Shown piece after piece: positions 8,015-11,049 of a stretch of DNA of 11,049 nt (the first letter of the stretch is position 1; every line of letters begins with the position of its first letter). The notes below the pieces were generated by a model that saw only the letters and a list, made by a program, of their open reading frames with translations, was not told the DNA's origin and did no database searches. The stretch lies in NCBI GenBank assembly GCA_017472115.1, contig JAFUQW010000005.1, forward strand, positions 1 to 11,049. Reading direction: 5' to 3'. The translations under genes and the position numbers were made by a program. The stretch is from Bacteroidales bacterium. GTDB taxonomy: Bacteria; Bacteroidota; Bacteroidia; Bacteroidales; UBA932.

Positions 8015-10123
8015 CTATTTCAAAGCCTGAGTCCGCACCTTGCCGTCATAGCAGGTGAATTCCACGGTCTTTCCGTCAACAGCCTTTATGTCGCTGTCCG
8101 GCCTTATTCTCTGATTCCCCTCAAGGACAGTGAGAGGCTCACCGCCATAGAACGGGAACACAAGGGTTCTGACCGAAGTCCTTACGATCCAGAACGTGCT
8201 TCCGCTCAGATCGATACGCTCCGGAAGTCCCTTTATCGTCTCTCCCGGTACTGCAATGCCTTTCCATGCAGACGGCTTTGTACCCTGGAGATTATACATT
8301 TCTATCGTATTGTCCTTATGGAGGACCATTATATTGTATTTCTTTTTGCCTGCAAAGTCATATACGTCCGGACCGAGAAGGATTTCCTTCTTCAGATCAA
8401 GAGGGAAACCGGTAACCTTACGTCCAAGCCGGTCCAGGACCCAGATTCTGCTTCCTGCGCCAAAGATTATCTGCAGCTTGCCGTTGGCATATAAATCTAC
8501 AGTCGAAGCTCTTCCGCAAATACGGGAATCAAAAGGAATGCTCCAGAGGTCCTTACCTTCCTCCCTGAGAGTAAGTGAGAGATTGGAGTTCTGACAGAAC
8601 TCGTTCATCTTTCCTGTTCCCGAATTCTTCACTTTGAAAGGTCCCGCCGGAATGACTACAGAAGTGTCTTTTGCAAACCTTTCCGCTTCGGCATTCTGAA
8701 CCGAAATACCTTTGAGGGACGCCTTGAATTCAAGTCCTTCCTTGCCTTTCACCACAGAAACGACAAGAGGCGCAAGATCCGATCCCGCCCAGACCTGTCT
8801 CACACTTTCATATAATGACGACGAGGTGAAGATGTCCTTCAGACCGGAAGGATTTTCGGTAAATGAGAAATAACCGGTCATCACGGCATTCCTCACTGCA
8901 AGAGGATCCTGTTCACCGGCATCCTCGAAACTGTCACGGAGAGAGTATTCAAAAGCATTGCCGTCTTTATATTCCTTTACGATCTCCTTGCTGCCTGTGA
9001 CGATCCATCCGTTCACAAGAACAGATTCCGTACTATCTGCACAAGCAAAGAAATCACCGAACAGAGAAGAAGCGACCTTTGCATAGGCTATATCATCATC
9101 TATCTGCAGAACGTCGTTTCCCACCCTGAGAAGATTGATCCTCTCACGCTTACCGCCTTTCATGACGTCAGCCACCGCGATTTCACTGATGCCGAGCTCG
9201 TACATGAGCGTCTGAGGAGTCTTGCCGTAAGCGTCGGCAAGCTTATCACGCTGAGTCACGTTAGATTGAAGCTTCTGACGAGTGTCAAGATATGACTGAT
9301 AAGCAGTTACATATGGCTCAAAATCCTTCATCGGAAGAGTCAAGGCAAAAAGAGTACCCGATGGCAATATCGATGACAAAGATGATGAGGAAGGAACCGA
9401 CTGTCCGAGAACCGTCATGAAATCCGTCGCATCACCGTCATAGACAGCTTTTCCATCAAGGGACATGGCCCGGTCCGACCCCTTTATGTCAAAGGCCATC
9501 CAATCAGAAAAGCGCACAAAAAAATCAGAATACCTGCGAGATGCATTCTTCATCAATGCAGGCAAAAGTCTGCCGGCATAGGTATTGGAGACAAAAACAG
9601 CATCATTTCCCGTCAGCATCGACAAAGCCTCTTCAAATCCTGAAGCATCAAGAATCGAAATCCCCTTGTCAAGATGTCTCGCCGACGAGTTGACCAATGT
9701 TTCCGAAACCGAGGCCACAAGCAAGTCTCCGGTACGTCTGACTGTCATGCCTTTGGCTGACAAGCAGTCTGAAAGAGCAGAGTCAAGCGTCTCATCATCC
9801 TGACATTCGAAAACATACAGCGGAAGAAACTTGCCGGAGTAATGAAGAGATACGGCCATCGGGACACGCCTCATGCCGTCCGGCATCTCAAGGTCACCCA
9901 CAAGACGGGGAGCAGCATCGCGCGCATCATGGAAACAAGCCACAACAGCAGCGTCCGAAGGAACCGCCGACAACAATGTATGTCTCCTGTCATCCGGAAC
10001 GCGGGGCCCGGGCTCACCGAAAGGCATTTCCACATCAGAATAAAGCACGAACACAGCCGCGCCTATTCCGACAACCATCACCACTAAAGCGACGAGACAG
10101 AGTATGATGGATTTCCTGCTCAT
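8015..10123 (-). CDS. Membrane-anchored protein of unknown function with C-terminal propeller-like repeats
   Basis: The product has 702 residues. A single hydrophobic segment at about 5-27 after MSRK suggests an N-terminal anchor with the rest in the periplasm. The middle part (about 50-480) begins LLSAVPSDAAVVACFHD and looks like the DUF3352-type proteins found in Bacteroidota; that link is from memory and tentative. From about 495 the sequence turns into short beta-rich units with a recurring pattern of hydrophobic strand, turn and G/D-rich loop (for example IWVLDRLGRKVTGFPLDL and IEMYNLQGTKPSAWKGI), as in PQQ- or WD40-like propellers, enough for a partial propeller of perhaps four blades. 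I see no catalytic motif. The ATG overlaps the ridA stop as TAATG, which indicates coupled translation and fixes the start. The acyl-CoA ligase gene follows after 32 bases. Confidence 0.85.
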   Translation of the reverse strand: MSRKSIILCLVALVVMVVGIGAAVFVLYSDVEMPFGEPGPRVPDDRRHTLLSAVPSDAAVVACFHDARDAAPRLVGDLEMPDGMRRVPMAVSLHYSGKFLPLYVFECQDDETLDSALSDCLSAKGMTVRRTGDLLVASVSETLVNSSARHLDKGISILDASGFEEALSMLTGNDAVFVSNTYAGRLLPALMKNASRRYSDFFVRFSDWMAFDIKGSDRAMSLDGKAVYDGDATDFMTVLGQSVPSSSSLSSILPSGTLFALTLPMKDFEPYVTAYQSYLDTRQKLQSNVTQRDKLADAYGKTPQTLMYELGISEIAVADVMKGGKRERINLLRVGNDVLQIDDDIAYAKVASSLFGDFFACADSTESVLVNGWIVTGSKEIVKEYKDGNAFEYSLRDSFEDAGEQDPLAVRNAVMTGYFSFTENPSGLKDIFTSSSLYESVRQVWAGSDLAPLVVSVVKGKEGLEFKASLKGISVQNAEAERFAKDTSVVIPAGPFKVKNSGTGKMNEFCQNSNLSLTLREEGKDLWSIPFDSRICGRASTVDLYANGKLQIIFGAGSRIWVLDRLGRKVTGFPLDLKKEILLGPDVYDFAGKKKYNIMVLHKDNTIEMYNLQGTKPSAWKGIAVPGETIKGLPERIDLSGSTFWIVRTSVRTLVFPFYGGEPLTVLEGNQRIRPDSDIKAVDGKTVEFTCYDGKVRTQALK

Positions 10124-10497
10124 TATCTGACAGCGACAGCCTCGATCTCAACCTTCACGCCAAGAGGAAGCGCAGCCGCCTGATAGCATGCCCTTGCAGG
10201 CTTGTCACCTGTAAAATATTCGGCATAAACCTCATTGACAGCCTTGAAATCTGCAATATCGGCAAGCAATACAGTAGTCTTGACAACGTTGTCATATGTC
10301 ATTCCTGCCTCCTTGAGGATGGCTCCGATATTCTTGAGGGACTGATGAGCGGCAGCAACGATATCCTCCTGGACCTTGCCATCTGCCGGATTCACCGGAA
10401 TCTGTCCTGAGATATAAAGTGTTCCATTCACTTCAATGGCCTGTGAATATGGGCCCACCGCCTTTGGTGCATCTGGTGTTGCGATAACTCTTTTCAT
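10123..10497 (-). CDS. ridA: RidA family reactive intermediate/imine deaminase
   Basis: This cytosolic trimeric enzyme hydrolyses reactive enamines and imines released by PLP enzymes such as threonine dehydratase, protecting other PLP enzymes from damage. At 124 residues it matches the family length. Landmarks are GPYSQAIEVNG (15-25), ISGQIPVNP (29-37), and PARACYQAAALPLGVKVEIEA at 100-120, in which R102 corresponds to the essential arginine (R105 in E. coli) and E118 to the conserved C-terminal glutamate. With this arginine in place it should be an active RidA rather than an Rid subfamily lacking deaminase activity. It is the first gene of the five-gene operon, and its TAA overlaps the next ATG by one base. 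It has no obvious metabolic tie to its neighbours. Confidence 0.95.
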   Translation of the reverse strand: MKRVIATPDAPKAVGPYSQAIEVNGTLYISGQIPVNPADGKVQEDIVAAAHQSLKNIGAILKEAGMTYDNVVKTTVLLADIADFKAVNEVYAEYFTGDKPARACYQAAALPLGVKVEIEAVAVR

Positions 10498-10604
10498 GAT
10501 TATTACAAATTTGTCGTTTACTTTTCACAAGCTCTTTCCAAGAGCGCATTATCATGCAAATTTAGGAAATGTCAGACAAATATGCAACGATTCACACCAA
10601 ACAG
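10498..10604 (-). promoter_or_regulatory. Promoter region of the ridA operon
   Basis: The 107 bases upstream of ridA contain a minus-strand TAAATTTG (plus CAAATTTA at 10557-10564), which matches the Bacteroidota -7 box TAnnTTTG. It would give a leader of about 50 bases. The usual upstream TTTG is not at the expected distance; the nearest reverse match, CAAA at 10577-10580, is too close. The stretch lies just past the tRNA terminator, as expected for a new transcription unit. No other signal is apparent. Confidence 0.42.
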
Positions 10605-10633
10605 AAAAGCCAGGTCTTGCGACCTGGCTTTTT
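10605..10633 (-). terminator. Intrinsic terminator after tRNA-Arg
   Basis: A perfect 12-base stem (10605-10616 with 10621-10632) encloses a 4-base loop. Read on the minus strand the loop is GCAA, a stable GNRA tetraloop, and the stem ends in a run of T. It starts about 2 bases after the 3' end of the tRNA. The plus-strand reading also ends in TTTTT, so it could work in both directions, but no plus-strand gene leads into it. Confidence 0.85.
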
Positions 10634-10634
10634 G

Positions 10635-10706
10635 TAGCCCCGAGCAGAATCGAACTGCTATCTAAAGTTTAGGAAACTTCCATTCTATCCGTTGAACTAC
10701 AGGGCC
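10635..10706 (-). tRNA. tRNA-Arg (anticodon CCU)
   Basis: The 72-base minus-strand cloverleaf folds fully. The acceptor stem GGCCCTG pairs with CGGGGCT with two G-U pairs, and the discriminator base is A. The D arm is GTTC/GAAT with GG in the loop, and the anticodon stem is GAAGT/ACTTT. The loop TTCCTAA carries anticodon CCT (plus-strand AGG at 10671-10673), which reads AGG. A 4-base variable loop and T arm AGCAG/CTGCT with loop TTCGATT complete it. U8, U33, GG in the D loop and TTC in the T loop are all in place. The 3' CCA is not encoded, so it must be added after transcription. A37 makes it a likely t6A substrate, which links it to tsaB in this window. Confidence 0.95.
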
Positions 10707-10709
10707 ATA

Positions 10710-10826
10710 AAATTTAATAAAATGACGATTGCTGCGTTGCTCTCCCTCTTCACATCCTCACAACCAGAAGGTTGCTGCGGCATTCATCAGTCAAGCGCCT
10801 TGCACTCGAACATTTTATTAGAATTT
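10710..10826 (-). other. Non-coding element with long inverted ends between rpmF and tRNA-Arg
   Basis: Inverted repeats bound this segment: 10710-10724 pairs with 10811-10826, that is 15 base pairs with one bulged base (G10821); the inner 10 (TAATAAAATG / CATTTTATTA) are perfect. The interior, of much higher GC, contains a 5-base hairpin CAACC-AGAA-GGTTG (10761-10774), a small hairpin CAAG-CGC-CTTG (10792-10802) and a direct repeat TTGCTGCG at 10729-10736 and 10772-10779. It begins 4 bases after the rpmF stop and ends 4 bases before the tRNA, so on the minus strand it would be transcribed with both. It could be a structured RNA or processing element, or a small MITE-like repeat. Family unknown; orientation is inferred from the neighbours. 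Confidence 0.5.
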
Positions 10827-10829
10827 CTA

Positions 10830-11012
10830 TTACTCAGCCTTCTTCTCAATGATCTGACGACCTCTGTAATAGCCACACTCTGGGCATACTCTGTGGAACA
10901 TGATTGTAGCTCCGCAGTTTGAACATGTAGCGAGCGTAGGCACTACTGCCACGTCGTGTGTTCTTCTCTTGTCACGCCTCTGCTTTGAGGCTTTGTGTTT
11001 TGGATGTGCCAT
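10830..11012 (-). CDS. rpmF: Large ribosomal subunit protein bL32
   Basis: This 60-residue zinc-ribbon protein of the 50S subunit has the usual bL32 length. It opens MAHPKHKASKQRRDKRRTHD, the basic family N-terminus, and carries two cysteine pairs, C30/C33 (CSNC) and C43/C46 (CPEC), so it is the zinc-binding (C+) form. The ATG at 11012 gives the conserved start. The stop TAA is followed at once by an in-frame TAG. The 37 bases upstream are AT-rich with no clear ribosome binding site; the promoter or an upstream partner gene lies outside the window. The fatty-acid genes plsX and fabH, often found after rpmF in other bacteria, do not follow here; the next gene is tRNA-Arg. Confidence 0.97.
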   Translation of the reverse strand: MAHPKHKASKQRRDKRRTHDVAVVPTLATCSNCGATIMFHRVCPECGYYRGRQIIEKKAE

Positions 11013-11049
11013 TTTCTATATTTTTTAATTATTAATAATCATTTAAACA

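Noticed and set aside
10605..10633. Terminator hairpin as a plus-strand terminator or attenuator
   Set aside because: No plus-strand gene leads into it, and its place right after the minus-strand tRNA explains it.
10692..10922. Plus-strand open frame of 76 codons
   Set aside because: It starts inside tRNA-Arg, crosses the inverted-repeat element and ends antisense to rpmF; a real gene is very unlikely. Similar spurious proteins could appear in databases if the element is repeated.

Overview
The window looks like a chromosomal housekeeping segment of a member of the Bacteroidota, probably Bacteroidales. The clues are a eukaryote-like (type 2) isoleucyl-tRNA synthetase, a dCMP deaminase coupled to an S41 protease, a large propeller-like unknown protein of a kind I associate with this phylum, AT-rich -7 boxes of the form TAnnTTTG, and few strong Shine-Dalgarno sites. 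GC content is close to one half by eye. I see no insertion sequence, phage gene, CRISPR array or toxin-antitoxin pair. Assignment below order is not possible from this sequence.

Layout. Positions 1-2952 (minus) hold the first 984 codons of ileS; its 3' end lies beyond the window. An 87-base divergent spacer separates it from a plus-strand pair, cvpA (3040-3537) and tsaB (3578-4321). tsaB converges on, and overlaps by 9 bases, the last gene of a five-gene minus-strand operon. In transcription order that operon is ridA (10497-10123), an unknown membrane-anchored protein of 702 residues (10123-8015), an AMP-forming acyl-CoA ligase (7982-6327), a ComEB-type dCMP deaminase (6324-5908) and a CtpA-type S41 protease (5911-4313). 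Junctions in the operon are a 1-base overlap, a 32-base gap, a 2-base gap and a 4-base ATGA overlap. The last segment, also minus strand, holds rpmF (11012-10830), a 117-base non-coding element with long inverted ends, tRNA-Arg(CCU) and a strong terminator hairpin.

How the genes fit together. Translation is the common theme of four loci: IleRS (tRNA charging), TsaB (t6A modification of ANN-decoding tRNAs, which include tRNA-Ile and tRNA-Arg(CCU)), tRNA-Arg itself and ribosomal protein L32. The five-gene operon mixes metabolite repair, fatty-acid activation, pyrimidine deoxynucleotide supply and envelope proteolysis. Its tight junctions argue for co-expression but do not define one pathway.

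Points most worth attention: the class I signature of IleRS reads GIHH instead of HxGH, a swap linked to mupirocin hyper-resistance in IleRS2 enzymes; a GC-rich palindrome with a tandem 9-mer sits in frame inside tsaB; and the rpmF-tRNA spacer is a discrete, potentially structured element that no gene explains.
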